A stretch of 64,000 nucleotides of DNA from Phycisphaerales bacterium (GCA_029260495.1 JAJDDD010000009.1:62001-126000); one strand, 5' to 3'; positions 35,531 to 44,735 are shown, counted from the first letter of the stretch. Numbers and translations: made by a program. The notes: generated by a model not told the origin, from the letters alone.

Positions 35531-37498
35531 TCAAGTGGCGCCTGCTGTCTGCTTTTCCTTCTCAGGTGCGGGTTTCGCGTCACCTGACTTACCGTACGAT
35601 CGTTCGCGCGGCTTCACCATCGGCGCGTCAACTTCGCGATAGAAGATGTTCGCGGAGCACGTTTCCGGCTCATATTCGGCGACCGTGGTCTTGAGGAAAC
35701 GGGCGTCATCGCGCTTGAGAAAATCGGTGCGGTAATGTGATCCGCGACTCTCTTCGCGCTTAACGCCGCCGAGCACAATCACCTCCGCCAGCGCCAGCAT
35801 GTCGCCCAGCGCCCGGGTGTAGCTCAGGTTCTGATTCGTCCACATGCCCGAGTCGGTCAGTTGAACTCGACTCCATCGCTCGCGCAGCTCGCGAATCTTT
35901 TCCAACGCGGGATTCAATCCGCCCGCGAACTTAACGACCGTCGCCGCCCCTTCCATCTCCCGACCCATCTCCCGGCCGATCTGATAAGGATTGGTTTCCG
36001 GATTACCGGCGCCTTTCTGCGCTGTTTTGATAAGCCGCTGCATCTTCTGTTCTTCGCGTTTGATCAGATCGTCAAAGACGGTGTTATTGACGCTATGCGC
36101 CGGTCGGTCTGTATTCTCAGCCACATAGTTCTTGATGCCGATGCCCGCGAAGAGCCCGTCGAAAATGCACGAAAGCAAAGCGTTCGCGCCAAGGCGCGTC
36201 GCACCGTGGTACGCGAAGCTCACTTCACCCAGCGCAAAGAGCCCCGCGATGTTCGTCATCATCGTGTTGGGCGCGCCAAGCTTCATCCCGACCACTTCAT
36301 CCACGCCGCAGTCCCGATCCATGATCGGGTCCGGCTCGCGCACTTCGCGCGTGTACGTCGTCCACAGCCCGCCCATGGAATAGTGAACCGCTGGGAAAAT
36401 CTTCATGGGAACTTCGCGCGGATCCTGACCAGCGAACTTCTCGTAGATCTCCAGAATCCCCTTGAGCTTCCGATCCAGCTCCTCACGCGATTTATGCGTC
36501 AGATCGAGATAGACCATCCGTTCCCCGCCGATCCCCATGTTTTGATTCACGCAAATATCGAAAATTTCCCGGCTCGCGATATCGCGCGGCACAAGATTTC
36601 CATACTTCGGATACTTCTCTTCAAGGAAGTACAGCCGCTCGCCTTCCGGAATCTGCCGTGGATCGCGCGTATCTCCCGGTTGTCTCGGCACCCACAATCG
36701 CCCGCCTTCCCCGCGGGCCGATTCAGACATGAGCCGACACTTGTCCGCCCCGGGGATAGCCGTCGGATGAACCTGAATAAACTCACCGTTGGCGTACCAC
36801 GCACCAGCCTTGTAGCACCGCGCCGCCGCCGCCCCATTGCACATCACCGAGTTGGTCGAGCGCCCGAAGATCAGCCCGCACCCACCGGTCGCGATGACAA
36901 CAGCCTCGGCGGGAAAGGCGCGAATCTGCATCGTCCGCATGTCCTGCGCCACAATGCCGACACACCGCCGCCCATCACCCTCACCTTCCAAGGCGGGCCA
37001 CAGCATCTCCCAGAACTCATACTTCGTCACATTCCCATCCACCTCCGCCCGACGGACCTGCTCATCAAGCGCATACAACAGCTGCTGCCCAGTCGTCGCG
37101 CCGGAAAAGTGCGTCCGCCGAAAGAGCGACCCCCCGAAAAGCCGCAAATCTCGATACCCCTCACTCGTTCGATTGAAAGGCACGCCCATGCGATCGAGCA
37201 GATCAATAATCTTGGGCGCCCAGTGCGTCATCTCATAGACCGGCGGCTGATCTGCGAGGAAATCCCCGCCATACAGCGTCTCGTCCATGTGCATCCATTC
37301 GCTGAATCCCTGCTGACGCGCTATCTCATTGCACGCGTTAATCCCGCCTTGCGCGCACACGGAGTGCGACCTCTTCACCGGCACAAGCGAGAAAAGATCA
37401 ACCTTCAGCCCCTGCTCGACGAGCCTCGCCGTCGCTGAGAGCCCTGCCAGCCCTCCGCCAATCACAATCACACGCTGTTCACCACTCCGATTCGCCAT
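35531..37498 (-). CDS. sdhA: Succinate dehydrogenase/fumarate reductase flavoprotein subunit
   Basis: 655 residues. The FAD-binding motif VIVIGGGLAGLSATARL, the covalent-FAD His region (RSHSVCAQGG), the HPTAIPG loop and HYSMGGLWT identify SdhA/FrdA. It oxidises succinate to fumarate or runs in reverse. It ends in a charged Pro/Lys tail. The start lies 7 nt after the sdhC stop, so the two are co-transcribed. Direction of use cannot be decided from sequence alone. Confidence 0.95.
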   Translation of the reverse strand: MANRSGEQRVIVIGGGLAGLSATARLVEQGLKVDLFSLVPVKRSHSVCAQGGINACNEIARQQGFSEWMHMDETLYGGDFLADQPPVYEMTHWAPKIIDLLDRMGVPFNRTSEGYRDLRLFGGSLFRRTHFSGATTGQQLLYALDEQVRRAEVDGNVTKYEFWEMLWPALEGEGDGRRCVGIVAQDMRTMQIRAFPAEAVVIATGGCGLIFGRSTNSVMCNGAAAARCYKAGAWYANGEFIQVHPTAIPGADKCRLMSESARGEGGRLWVPRQPGDTRDPRQIPEGERLYFLEEKYPKYGNLVPRDIASREIFDICVNQNMGIGGERMVYLDLTHKSREELDRKLKGILEIYEKFAGQDPREVPMKIFPAVHYSMGGLWTTYTREVREPDPIMDRDCGVDEVVGMKLGAPNTMMTNIAGLFALGEVSFAYHGATRLGANALLSCIFDGLFAGIGIKNYVAENTDRPAHSVNNTVFDDLIKREEQKMQRLIKTAQKGAGNPETNPYQIGREMGREMEGAATVVKFAGGLNPALEKIRELRERWSRVQLTDSGMWTNQNLSYTRALGDMLALAEVIVLGGVKREESRGSHYRTDFLKRDDARFLKTTVAEYEPETCSANIFYREVDAPMVKPRERSYGKSGDAKPAPEKEKQTAGAT

Positions 37499-37504
37499 CG
37501 CCTT

Positions 37505-38329
37505 TTACTCTCTTTCCAATCGCCCAGCGTCCGCGCTCAAGTCGCTGTTTGCGCTCCGTGCGCCCTCAGCAGGTCCATGAAGCGCCGCCTCAACCGCGCG
37601 CGCCTCGTCAATATCCAGCGTGACAAACCCCACATACGCCGACCACCCAGCCAGCATCAACGCAGCGCCAAGTCCCGCGCAAACATACCCCCAGCGCTTC
37701 TGCGCCGCGGCGCTCGTCGTGAGCCCCCATGTGATCGCCGCCGTCCAAAGCCCGTTGGCAAAGTGATACACCAGCGCTGTAATCCCGATCAGATACACCC
37801 CGCCGACCACAACTCCGCCAATCAAGCCGCCCTCAAGCCCTCCGCGCAGCGCCAGCGCCGTCGTCGAAGCCGCTTCCTCTGCGATGAACACATTCGTAAA
37901 CGGCAGAAAATCCCATCCCCAGCGCAATGTCGCGACGTGATAGAAGATAAAGATCAGGCCGAAATACCCCGTCAACCGCTGCAGCGAATAACGCCAGTTC
38001 GCCTGAAATCGATATGAACCAACATTTCCCCGACCCGTTGTCGCGTAATACACCCCCAGCACAGAGTGAAACGCGATCGGCAGCCATAACCCGAATACCT
38101 CAATCAAGAGCAAGAACGGCATCGAGTGGATGAAGTTCACCTCATGCTGAAACGTCGCCATCCCTCCATCGCCGCCATGCTGCGCCCCGCCCAACTTGCC
38201 CCAGACGATTGATGAGTTGGTGATCAAGTGTGTGATCAGAAAAGCCCCAATCGGCACAATTCCTGATAACGAGTGCAGCCGGCGAAGAAGAAAGTGATGC
38301 TTGCTCAATGGCGTTTGGTGTTCGGTCAC
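37505..38329 (-). CDS. sdhC: Succinate dehydrogenase cytochrome b subunit, type B
   Basis: 274 residues from the GTG at 38329, with AGGA 9 nt upstream. About five membrane helices are predicted. Histidines in the first helix region (LHSLSG, FLITHLITNSS) and later helices (FYHVATLRWG, ALVYHFANGLW) suit two heme b groups. One fused anchor in place of two is the type-B arrangement of Bacillus and Epsilonproteobacteria. It starts the sdhCAB operon. The C-terminal 40 residues are soluble and acidic. Confidence 0.9.
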   Translation of the reverse strand: MTEHQTPLSKHHFLLRRLHSLSGIVPIGAFLITHLITNSSIVWGKLGGAQHGGDGGMATFQHEVNFIHSMPFLLLIEVFGLWLPIAFHSVLGVYYATTGRGNVGSYRFQANWRYSLQRLTGYFGLIFIFYHVATLRWGWDFLPFTNVFIAEEAASTTALALRGGLEGGLIGGVVVGGVYLIGITALVYHFANGLWTAAITWGLTTSAAAQKRWGYVCAGLGAALMLAGWSAYVGFVTLDIDEARAVEAALHGPAEGARSANSDLSADAGRLERE

Positions 38330-38453
38330 GCGTCGGCGTCCTGCGTTCGGGTGGCGATTGGTTGCTCTTTAATCCAGTTCATTCGTTCTATCGGCTGAAG
38401 GCCATTGGCACGGGGAGACTCCGCTTTGTATTCGTCAAAGAGGCGCTGCTGCC

Positions 38454-38987
38454 TCACCCGCCAGCAAACGGATTCGGCCCGTTGATGACGCTGGATTCAG
38501 GCATCGGCCCACCTGCCTGAGGGGCGCCCGCTGTCCCGCCAGCCTGCTGCTGCGCCATGTGCTGCCGAACCGCCTGCGCCACGCGCACAAACTGCGACCG
38601 CAAATCCGCCAGCACGCCCGTCATCTCCTCTTCCTCTTCCTTCGTCAGGTTGCCCTTCGTCTTTTCTTCAAGGACGCCAATCAGATCGATGTAATGCTTC
38701 GCATATTCCGGCGCCACGACCGCCTGCCCCGTCTCCGGATCGGGAAATGCACCGAGGTACATCAGCGCCTGCATCGCCATGGATCGCAAAAGCGCCTGGA
38801 AGCTCGCCTCCGGAGGCTGCTCGCCGCCGGCCCCCGAGGCCTGTTTCGTCTCCTCTTCCTGAGCCAGCTTCTCCTTCTCCGCCTGCGCCTGCGCCTTCCA
38901 GTCTGAATCGACAATGATCTTTGGCTCCCCAGACTCCGCATCAGAAGAAGGGGTGGCGCCTTGGGAGAGGTCATAGGGGTCGGACAT
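38454..38987 (-). CDS. DUF1844 family protein
   Basis: 177 residues from the ATG at 38987 with AAGGAG upstream. The conserved part is about residues 75-150 (ALLRSMAMQALMYLGAFPDP, then the IDLIGVLEEKTKGNLT segment), which is the hallmark of DUF1844. The first 70 residues are charged and low in complexity, and the tail is Gly/Pro-rich. Function is unknown in all bacteria. It lies 124 nt upstream of sdhC on the same strand, so shared transcription is possible. Confidence 0.8.
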   Translation of the reverse strand: MSDPYDLSQGATPSSDAESGEPKIIVDSDWKAQAQAEKEKLAQEEETKQASGAGGEQPPEASFQALLRSMAMQALMYLGAFPDPETGQAVVAPEYAKHYIDLIGVLEEKTKGNLTKEEEEEMTGVLADLRSQFVRVAQAVRQHMAQQQAGGTAGAPQAGGPMPESSVINGPNPFAGG

Positions 38988-39015
38988 GTCAGCTCCTTCA
39001 GGTCGGATTGAGCGC

Positions 39016-39034
39016 GTCTGACACCTCATCAGAC
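39016..39034. other. Inverted repeat in divergent promoter region
   Basis: GTCTGA and TCAGAC are separated by 7 nt, 29 nt upstream of the DUF1844 start, in the shared intergenic region with the PpiC gene. It could be an operator or a leader hairpin. Confidence 0.3.
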
Positions 39035-39166
39035 CAACTCACAATCTATCAGAATCACCAGTCTAGCTCCGCCACTGTGGACGATCGCCCACCCGAGTCG
39101 ATAATCTATTCATCATCTGCGTTTTTCCTCGGTTTTTACACTCGTCCCCATCGAGAGCATCTTCCC

Positions 39167-40516
39167 ATGACGCCATCACCCCGTCGATGTCAGCCTCTCG
39201 CTTTGGCGCCTGTTGGCGTGCTCCTCGCCGGAAGCCTGCTCGCATGCTCGCTTGGCGCCTGCTCCTGGAAATCAACCTCGGCTCCCGGCGGCCTCATTTC
39301 CAATGACCTGGGCCACTCCGCTCCGATCGTCGCCGGCACAGGCCAATCAACAGTCCCCGATGAAATCCTCGTCACTCAAGAATCAACGCGCACGATGACC
39401 CCCGAGCAGGCAACCGAAGGACTCGATGATGTCATCGCGATCCAGGGCAACCCCGCCTCAAGCATGCTCCCCTCTCGTGAAAACGCACTCGGGGCGTCAG
39501 ATGTCGATGGATACGCGGGGAAGCCTCAGCTCGTCGGCTCCCTGCTTGTCGATGCGATGGTCGGGCAGGTCAACGGCCGACCCATCTACGCGGGAGAGTT
39601 CTTCGCCCCCATGGACACCAAACTCCGCCGCGACGCTGAGCAGCTTGAGCCGCGAAAGTGGCTTGAGGAAACTCGTGCGCAAATCAAGCTTCGTCTCCGC
39701 TCACGCGTTATTGACGAGTTGCTCCTTGCGGAGTTTGAAGCTGCGATCCCCGACGAGCAACGCCCCGGCCTTCTCGCTTGGGTCTCTTCACTCCGTGATC
39801 AAATCATCAGCGAAAATCGCGGCAGTGAAACAATCGCACGCCAGAAAGTTTCTGCTGAGGAAGGCCTCACCATCGAAGAGCAGGTCGAAAAGCTCCGCGA
39901 CCGCGAACTCATCCAGCAGCAACTCCGCGCTCAGGTCACCAACCGGATATTCATCTCCCGCAGAGAGGTCGAGCAAGAGTATGAGAGGCGCAGCGAGCGC
40001 TTCAATCCGCTACCCGACGCAGTCTTTCGGCTCATGCTTGTCCCGACCAGCGAGGCTGATCGCGTGCAGCGCGTGCAGACGGCATTGGATTCAGGTGAGT
40101 CATTTGAAGCTGTCGCCCGCAGAGAAAGCACCTATTCGCCAGAGGAAGGCGGGCTGCACAAGGTCAAACTCGACGCGCCGACGGTCGCCCAGTCCACCAT
40201 TTTCGGCGTCCCTGAACTCAACGATCCCGCCCAGCAGCTTGCCGAAGGCCAAACGGTCGGCCCATTCCCGTTCCGGTCAAACACCGCGTGGATCACGCTC
40301 GAATCGTTGGAGAGTAAGAGCGTGGCTCTCTACGACGCACAGCTCGAGCTCTATAACATCCTCTGGAATGCGCGCTTCGCTGAAGAGACGGACAAGTACC
40401 TCCGAGGCCTCTATGAGCGAGGCAGTCTCGATGATGTCGAACAGATGGAGCGCAGACTCCTTGAAATCGCCGCCGATCGCTATCTCGTTTCCGGTGTGCA
40501 GGACGCCCAACACTGA
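39167..40516 (+). CDS. PpiC/SurA-type peptidyl-prolyl isomerase lipoprotein
   Basis: 449 residues from the ATG at 39167; the frame extends further upstream without homology. The signal has two possible lipobox cysteines (LLAC27 and LGAC32). Residues about 130-300 form a SurA_N-like helical domain, beginning with GQVNGRPIYAGEFF. A parvulin-type domain follows (about 300-400, FRLMLVPTSEADRV, then STYSPEEGG). Such proteins fold outer-membrane proteins in the periplasm, in line with the bam and lpx genes. The stop overlaps the proposed CTG start of the next gene. Confidence 0.82.
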   Translation: MTPSPRRCQPLALAPVGVLLAGSLLACSLGACSWKSTSAPGGLISNDLGHSAPIVAGTGQSTVPDEILVTQESTRTMTPEQATEGLDDVIAIQGNPASSMLPSRENALGASDVDGYAGKPQLVGSLLVDAMVGQVNGRPIYAGEFFAPMDTKLRRDAEQLEPRKWLEETRAQIKLRLRSRVIDELLLAEFEAAIPDEQRPGLLAWVSSLRDQIISENRGSETIARQKVSAEEGLTIEEQVEKLRDRELIQQQLRAQVTNRIFISRREVEQEYERRSERFNPLPDAVFRLMLVPTSEADRVQRVQTALDSGESFEAVARRESTYSPEEGGLHKVKLDAPTVAQSTIFGVPELNDPAQQLAEGQTVGPFPFRSNTAWITLESLESKSVALYDAQLELYNILWNARFAEETDKYLRGLYERGSLDDVEQMERRLLEIAADRYLVSGVQDAQH

Positions 40517-40941
40517 GCTGCCCCTTTTCTTTCTTCGAGCGTGTTTTTCGCACAAGCACGCGCACAGGCAAGCGCGATCCGCTCGGCCCGCGCGGCGAGC
40601 GCGTCGCCGCACGCATGCTTAAACGCAAACGCTACCGCATTCTCAATCGCAATCTCACCACGCCTGTCGGCGAGGCGGACCTTGTCTGTCTCGCGCCCGA
40701 TGGAAAAACCATTGTCATCGTTGAGGTCAAGGCGCGGCGAATGACGGGGAGCGATCCAGCCTTCGCGCCGGAAGTCGCTGTCGGCGGACGAAAACAGCGC
40801 AAATTACAAGTCGTCACGCAAGTGATCGCCAAACGCAAGGGATGGGCAGACCGTCCGCTGCGCATTGATGTCGTCGCGATCGAGTTTCCCCCAAAAGGCA
40901 GGCCGACCATCAGGCATCACGAAAACGCAGTCACACGCTGA
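40513..40941 (+). CDS. YraN (UPF0102) nuclease-like protein, apparently CTG-started
   Basis: 142 residues if translated from CTG at 40513. The first in-frame ATG (40615) would remove GPRGERVAARMLKRKRYRIL, which is the conserved YraN start. No ATG, GTG or TTG exists between that ATG and the stop at 40462. The CTG overlaps the upstream stop as CTGA, like the GTGA and TTGA starts elsewhere here, and AGGA (40500-40503) lies 9 nt before it. The PD-(D/E)XK core is PVGEADLV and VIVEVKARR. Function is unknown; the family resembles Holliday-junction resolvases. The alternative is a truncated protein from 40615. Confidence 0.75.
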   Translation: MSCPFSFFERVFRTSTRTGKRDPLGPRGERVAARMLKRKRYRILNRNLTTPVGEADLVCLAPDGKTIVIVEVKARRMTGSDPAFAPEVAVGGRKQRKLQVVTQVIAKRKGWADRPLRIDVVAIEFPPKGRPTIRHHENAVTR

Positions 40942-40947
40942 GCTGAT

Positions 40948-41331
40948 TCAATCCGGCTCGATGAAATACACCGCCTCACACCCCGGCGCCTCAGTCACGC
41001 TCACCCGGGCAAGCGCCGCGCTCGCCGGGAGCTTCCCCGCCAGCGCACGCCCCATCCGCTCAGCGATCGCCTGCGCCACGCGCTCCGCCGTCGGCGAATC
41101 CTCACGAAACTCGGGAAGGTCATTCAGGTTTCCGTTGTGCATCGGCGCGATCGCCTCCTCCAGCGCCCGCTCCAGCAGGTGGAAGTCGCACACCAGCCCC
41201 TCCGCATCCAGCGTCGCCGACGAAACCGCCGCCACCACACGCCAGTTGTGCCCATGAATGGGCTCAAGCGTTCCGCCAATTCGGATCGCGTGGGCCGCCG
41301 CAAACTTCCGTGTCACTCGCACTTCAAACAT
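40948..41331 (-). CDS. 6-pyruvoyltetrahydropterin synthase family protein, PTPS-III-like
   Basis: 127 residues from the ATG at 41331. Zinc ligands His14, His26 and His28 (AAAHAI and IHGHNW) are present, as is the later His of MHNGNLND. The catalytic Cys of QueD or PTPS, four residues before HGH, is Leu22, and Glu23 is three before. ExxHGH is the motif described for PTPS-III, which supplies 6-hydroxymethyl-dihydropterin in organisms lacking FolB. A folate role is therefore more likely than queuosine. The gene is short, as is usual. Confidence 0.85.
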   Translation of the reverse strand: MFEVRVTRKFAAAHAIRIGGTLEPIHGHNWRVVAAVSSATLDAEGLVCDFHLLERALEEAIAPMHNGNLNDLPEFREDSPTAERVAQAIAERMGRALAGKLPASAALARVSVTEAPGCEAVYFIEPD

Positions 41332-41339
41332 CAGTCCCG

Positions 41340-41345
41340 AGTATA
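41340..41345 (-). promoter_or_regulatory. -10-like element, possible leaderless start
   Basis: TATACT on the minus strand ends 8 nt before the ATG of the PTPS gene, with no ribosome site between. Confidence 0.45.
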
Positions 41346-41490
41346 GGTCCGCGACGGATACACAGAGCTTGGATCCAGAAGTCACTCTGCGAGAAACTCA
41401 CCTCAAGGGCCGCAGGTTATAGGCCGATCTTCTGCTTGGCCTCCCGCACGTCTGACGCGACAGGCCGCGAGCTTCCATGAGGAGACAGAC

Positions 41491-42861
41491 ATGATTCCCG
41501 TCGATCCCCGCGATCTCAAACCAGGCCAGCGATTGGGACAGAATCTCTACTCACGCGCAGGCTCCAAGCTCCTCTCCCGCGGCTCCATTCTCACGCCGGA
41601 CCTCTGCGATTCACTCCGGCAGTTGCGCGGCCAGCGCCTCTATTTCGCCGCCACCTCCGCTCTCGCCAAACGCGCCGCACAAAGCCGGCAATCCGGCACA
41701 CTCGTCGCAGCCAGCGTCGGACCGGTCTGGCCGGCAACAGAGATTGAAAGCAAACTCACGTCCGGGCTCGAGCAAACCTCCTCAGCGGTCAATGATCTGC
41801 ATGCGCGCGCCGTCGCATCATGGTCGCGGAGTGTGCGCACCGGGCGCGACGTTGTCGAGGCCCGAATGCCGTACTGGTCGCGTCTTTCGCTTCGGATCAA
41901 GACCGGTGTTCATCCCTGGTTAGAGAACTGGGGCGCACAAGATGAGACGATCGACCATGACCGTCTCCTGCGCGCACGCGATGTGCTCGTGAACAAGCAC
42001 GCCGCCTGGCTCAACCGCCTGGCCGATGGCGATGAACTCGTCGGCGCCGAGACCGCCTCAATCGTGAGCGAACTGATGGCCCTCTGCCGGCGCTCCCCAG
42101 GCGCGTTTGGGGTCATCGCCAAACCCAAACGTGCGCATGATGAGGGGCTCGCCGCCCACGGAATAGCCGTCGCGGCGCTCTCAGTCGGAATCGCAGCCCA
42201 GCTTGGGTTTTCATCACGCGATGTGCGCACCGCCGGGTTCGCAGGACTGCTCTGTGATGTCGGCATGACGCTTGTTCCCACTAGTGTGCGCAACGCGATA
42301 GCCCCTCTCACAGACGTTGAACTCTGCAGAATGCGTCGCCATCCGCTCACCAGCGTCGTCATGCTCGATGAGATTAAACTCATCCCTCCCGCTTCGCTGC
42401 TGGCGATCTATCAGCATCATGAGCGTGAAAATGGCGCCGGCTACCCGATCGGCCTTCGCGGCGGGGATATTTGCGATATCGCGCGGGTGGTGGCCGCGGC
42501 GGACACCTTCACAGCCCTCGCCAGCGAGCGCGAGTTTCGACCTCGGCTGAGCGCACACGAAGCGATGCGACAAACCATCACGCTGGCCGGTCGCGGGTCG
42601 CTGCATCGAAAATTTGTTCGCAGCCTTCTTCACGTGGTGGGGCTCTTTCCCGTGGGCAGCGCCGTTCTGATCTCCGATGGAAGCGAAGCGGTTGTGCAGC
42701 GGGCGAATGGGGACGATCCGGCGCGGCCAGTCGTGCGTCGGCGCCGGCGCACAGCGATGGGGGGTGTGACGTTTGGGGAAGAGCTTGATCTCGCCCGAGA
42801 GCGCAGTGTGCGCATCACGGGCGTGCTTGAGATCGAGGGTGTTGAGTTTGCCGGGGTTTGA
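41491..42861 (+). CDS. HD-GYP-like protein with degenerate HD motif
   Basis: 456 residues. GAGGAG precedes the ATG. The N-terminal third (about 1-190) has no recognised domain. The C-terminal part (about 215-400) is HD-GYP. HHERENGAGYP (309-319) and the DTFTAL motif are kept, but the HD pair reads CD (Cys255-Asp256) and the following GK is GM. HD-GYP enzymes hydrolyse cyclic di-GMP. Loss of a metal-binding His may abolish catalysis and leave a sensing or protein-binding role. Confidence 0.85.
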   Translation: MIPVDPRDLKPGQRLGQNLYSRAGSKLLSRGSILTPDLCDSLRQLRGQRLYFAATSALAKRAAQSRQSGTLVAASVGPVWPATEIESKLTSGLEQTSSAVNDLHARAVASWSRSVRTGRDVVEARMPYWSRLSLRIKTGVHPWLENWGAQDETIDHDRLLRARDVLVNKHAAWLNRLADGDELVGAETASIVSELMALCRRSPGAFGVIAKPKRAHDEGLAAHGIAVAALSVGIAAQLGFSSRDVRTAGFAGLLCDVGMTLVPTSVRNAIAPLTDVELCRMRRHPLTSVVMLDEIKLIPPASLLAIYQHHERENGAGYPIGLRGGDICDIARVVAAADTFTALASEREFRPRLSAHEAMRQTITLAGRGSLHRKFVRSLLHVVGLFPVGSAVLISDGSEAVVQRANGDDPARPVVRRRRRTAMGGVTFGEELDLARERSVRITGVLEIEGVEFAGV

Positions 42862-42892
42862 GACAGATTCGCCGGAAGAGCAGGCGGGGTGG

Positions 42893-42898
42893 TATTCT
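42893..42898 (+). promoter_or_regulatory. -10-like element, possible leaderless start
   Basis: TATTCT ends 8 nt before the ATG at 42907 of the phosphohexomutase gene, with no Shine-Dalgarno. Confidence 0.4.
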
Positions 42899-42906
42899 GT
42901 CGCACG

Positions 42907-44340
42907 ATGAGTAATGACGCTGTTCATGAGTCGCCGTTGATGCTTTCGGTGAGCGGATGCCGGGGGGTTGTTGGCGAATCGCTGACGCCGGAGCGGATTG
43001 TGCGCTTTGCCGGTGCGTTTGCCGCCTGGCTCCATGAGACAAGGCAGGACGCTGGCGCAGACCCGGTGACGATCATCATCGGTCGTGATGGACGGCGCGG
43101 GGGTGAGATAGTGCAGCGGTTGGTGATGAGCGCACTAGCGATGGCTGGATGCCGAGTTGTTGACCTTGGCGTTGCGATGACGCCGAGCGTTGGAATCATG
43201 GTGGAAGAGCACGAGGCAGATGGCGGACTTGTCATCACCGCGAGCCACAACGGGCAGGAGTGGAACGGAATCAAGTGTCTGACGGCGCAGGGCGAGGCGC
43301 CAAGTCAGGAGAAGGCGGATCGGATCATCGAACTATTTCGAGACGGGAAAGCGCCTGCGGCGGATTATGCTCACCTTGGGGCAAGTCGCGCTGATGACAC
43401 CGCGGCGCATGCGCATGTGGCGCGCGTGCTGAGAGCGATTGAGGGAGTGACGCCGGTCGAGAAGATCAAAGCCCGGCAATTTCGTGTGGCAGTTGATTCA
43501 GTCAACTCATCCGGGACAGCCGGAGCGCGGCTCCTCCTCTCAGCGCTCGGGTGCGAAGTTGTGCATCTGAACTGTGAGGAAACGGGCGTTTTTTCGCATC
43601 GTCCGGAGCCGGTGCGGGAGCATCTCACTGAGGTTGCGAACGCCACGCGGACGCAGAAATGCGATGCGGGGTTTGCGCAGGATCCTGATGCGGATCGGCT
43701 GGCAATTATCGATGAGCGCGGCGAGTACATCGGCGAGGAGTACACGCTGACGCTGGCGGCGATGGCGCTGTTTTCTACTGACAGCGGCGCACAAGGCGCG
43801 ACTCTCGCGACGAATCTGTCGACAAGCCGGATGGTTGATGATGTTGCGGCCCGCACTGGAGCCCGCGTGCTGCGCACAGCGGTGGGGGAGGCGAATGTTG
43901 TCCAGCGGATGCGGACTGACGGTTGCGCATTGGGCGGCGAGGGAAATGGGGGCGTGATCTGGCCGGCGGTTGGGTGGATTCGGGATAGTCTGAGCGCGAT
44001 GGCGTTTGTGCTTGCGCTCCTGACGCGGGATGGCAAGAGCGTGAGCGAGTTGGTGAGTCAAATGCCGCGCTACACAATTGTCAAGCGCAAGGCGCCGATT
44101 CAGGCTGGACTGGCTGCGAAGCTGGTTAGTGAAATGCGCGTGCGGTTCGCAGATGAGCGCGTTGATGAGCAGGATGGCGTGCGCGTTGATTTTGCCGATG
44201 GCGCGTGGGTTCATGTGCGAGCCAGCAACACGGAGCCGATCCTGCGGCTCATCGCAGAGGCGCGGGATGAGGATCGGGCGAACAGGATTCTGGATGAGAT
44301 GGAGTCGCTGATGGGCGCTGTATCGGGGAAGAGCGGTTGA
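42907..44340 (+). CDS. Phosphoglucosamine/phosphomannomutase family enzyme
   Basis: 477 residues. The phosphoserine loop VITASHNGQEWNG, the metal loop DPDADRLAI and the phosphate-binding RASNTEPILRL identify an alpha-D-phosphohexomutase. GlmM is a likely role because peptidoglycan and lipid A both need glucosamine 1-phosphate, but phosphomannomutase cannot be excluded. The SNTEP form of the last loop is more common in archaeal-type mutases. The stop overlaps the next start as TTGA. Confidence 0.88.
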   Translation: MSNDAVHESPLMLSVSGCRGVVGESLTPERIVRFAGAFAAWLHETRQDAGADPVTIIIGRDGRRGGEIVQRLVMSALAMAGCRVVDLGVAMTPSVGIMVEEHEADGGLVITASHNGQEWNGIKCLTAQGEAPSQEKADRIIELFRDGKAPAADYAHLGASRADDTAAHAHVARVLRAIEGVTPVEKIKARQFRVAVDSVNSSGTAGARLLLSALGCEVVHLNCEETGVFSHRPEPVREHLTEVANATRTQKCDAGFAQDPDADRLAIIDERGEYIGEEYTLTLAAMALFSTDSGAQGATLATNLSTSRMVDDVAARTGARVLRTAVGEANVVQRMRTDGCALGGEGNGGVIWPAVGWIRDSLSAMAFVLALLTRDGKSVSELVSQMPRYTIVKRKAPIQAGLAAKLVSEMRVRFADERVDEQDGVRVDFADGAWVHVRASNTEPILRLIAEARDEDRANRILDEMESLMGAVSGKSG

Positions 44341-44648
44341 GCTCGGAGAAGGCGCCGGCATGGGCCGCGGCTGCCGATGGCGACGCGGTGTTGCTGCGCA
44401 TCAAGGCGGTTCCGGGAGCCAAACGCGATGAAATAGCGGGGGAGCTTGGGGATCGGCTAAAAGTGCGCGTGAGCGCGGCGCCAGAAGATGGGAAGGCGAA
44501 TAAGGCAATCTGTGCGCTCATCGCGAAGAGGCTGGGTGTGCGGAAGAAGGATGTGCGCATCCACAGCGGGATGACGAATCCTGAAAAGATCGTGCGCGTG
44601 GAAGGGATTGGAGTTGAAGCGGCTTGGAAGTTGGGAAAGGGGCAGTAG
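44337..44648 (+). CDS. DUF167 (YggU) family protein
   Basis: 103 residues from TTG at 44337, which overlaps the upstream stop (TTGA). The family pattern VPGAKRDEI, then APEDGKANKAICALIAKRLG and SGMTNPEKIVRV is intact. YggU-type proteins have a known fold but no established role. Coupling to the mutase gene indicates a shared operon. Confidence 0.85.
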   Translation: MSSEKAPAWAAAADGDAVLLRIKAVPGAKRDEIAGELGDRLKVRVSAAPEDGKANKAICALIAKRLGVRKKDVRIHSGMTNPEKIVRVEGIGVEAAWKLGKGQ

Positions 44649-44735
44649 GCGCGCCGGCGATGAAGACTCGATGTGAATAGATGGAATCGAATCTCTGCGG
44701 CACAGTTTCATTGGGCACGGCAGGCGATGCGCCTC

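Noticed and set aside
35861-37438. 525-codon antisense frame over sdhA
   Set aside because: sdhA is unambiguous on the other strand. This frame is Arg/Pro/His-rich and has no motifs.
39426-40622. 398-codon overlapping frame in the PpiC and YraN-like genes
   Set aside because: It is Ser/Arg-rich with no motifs. The PpiC frame carries the lipobox and parvulin domain.
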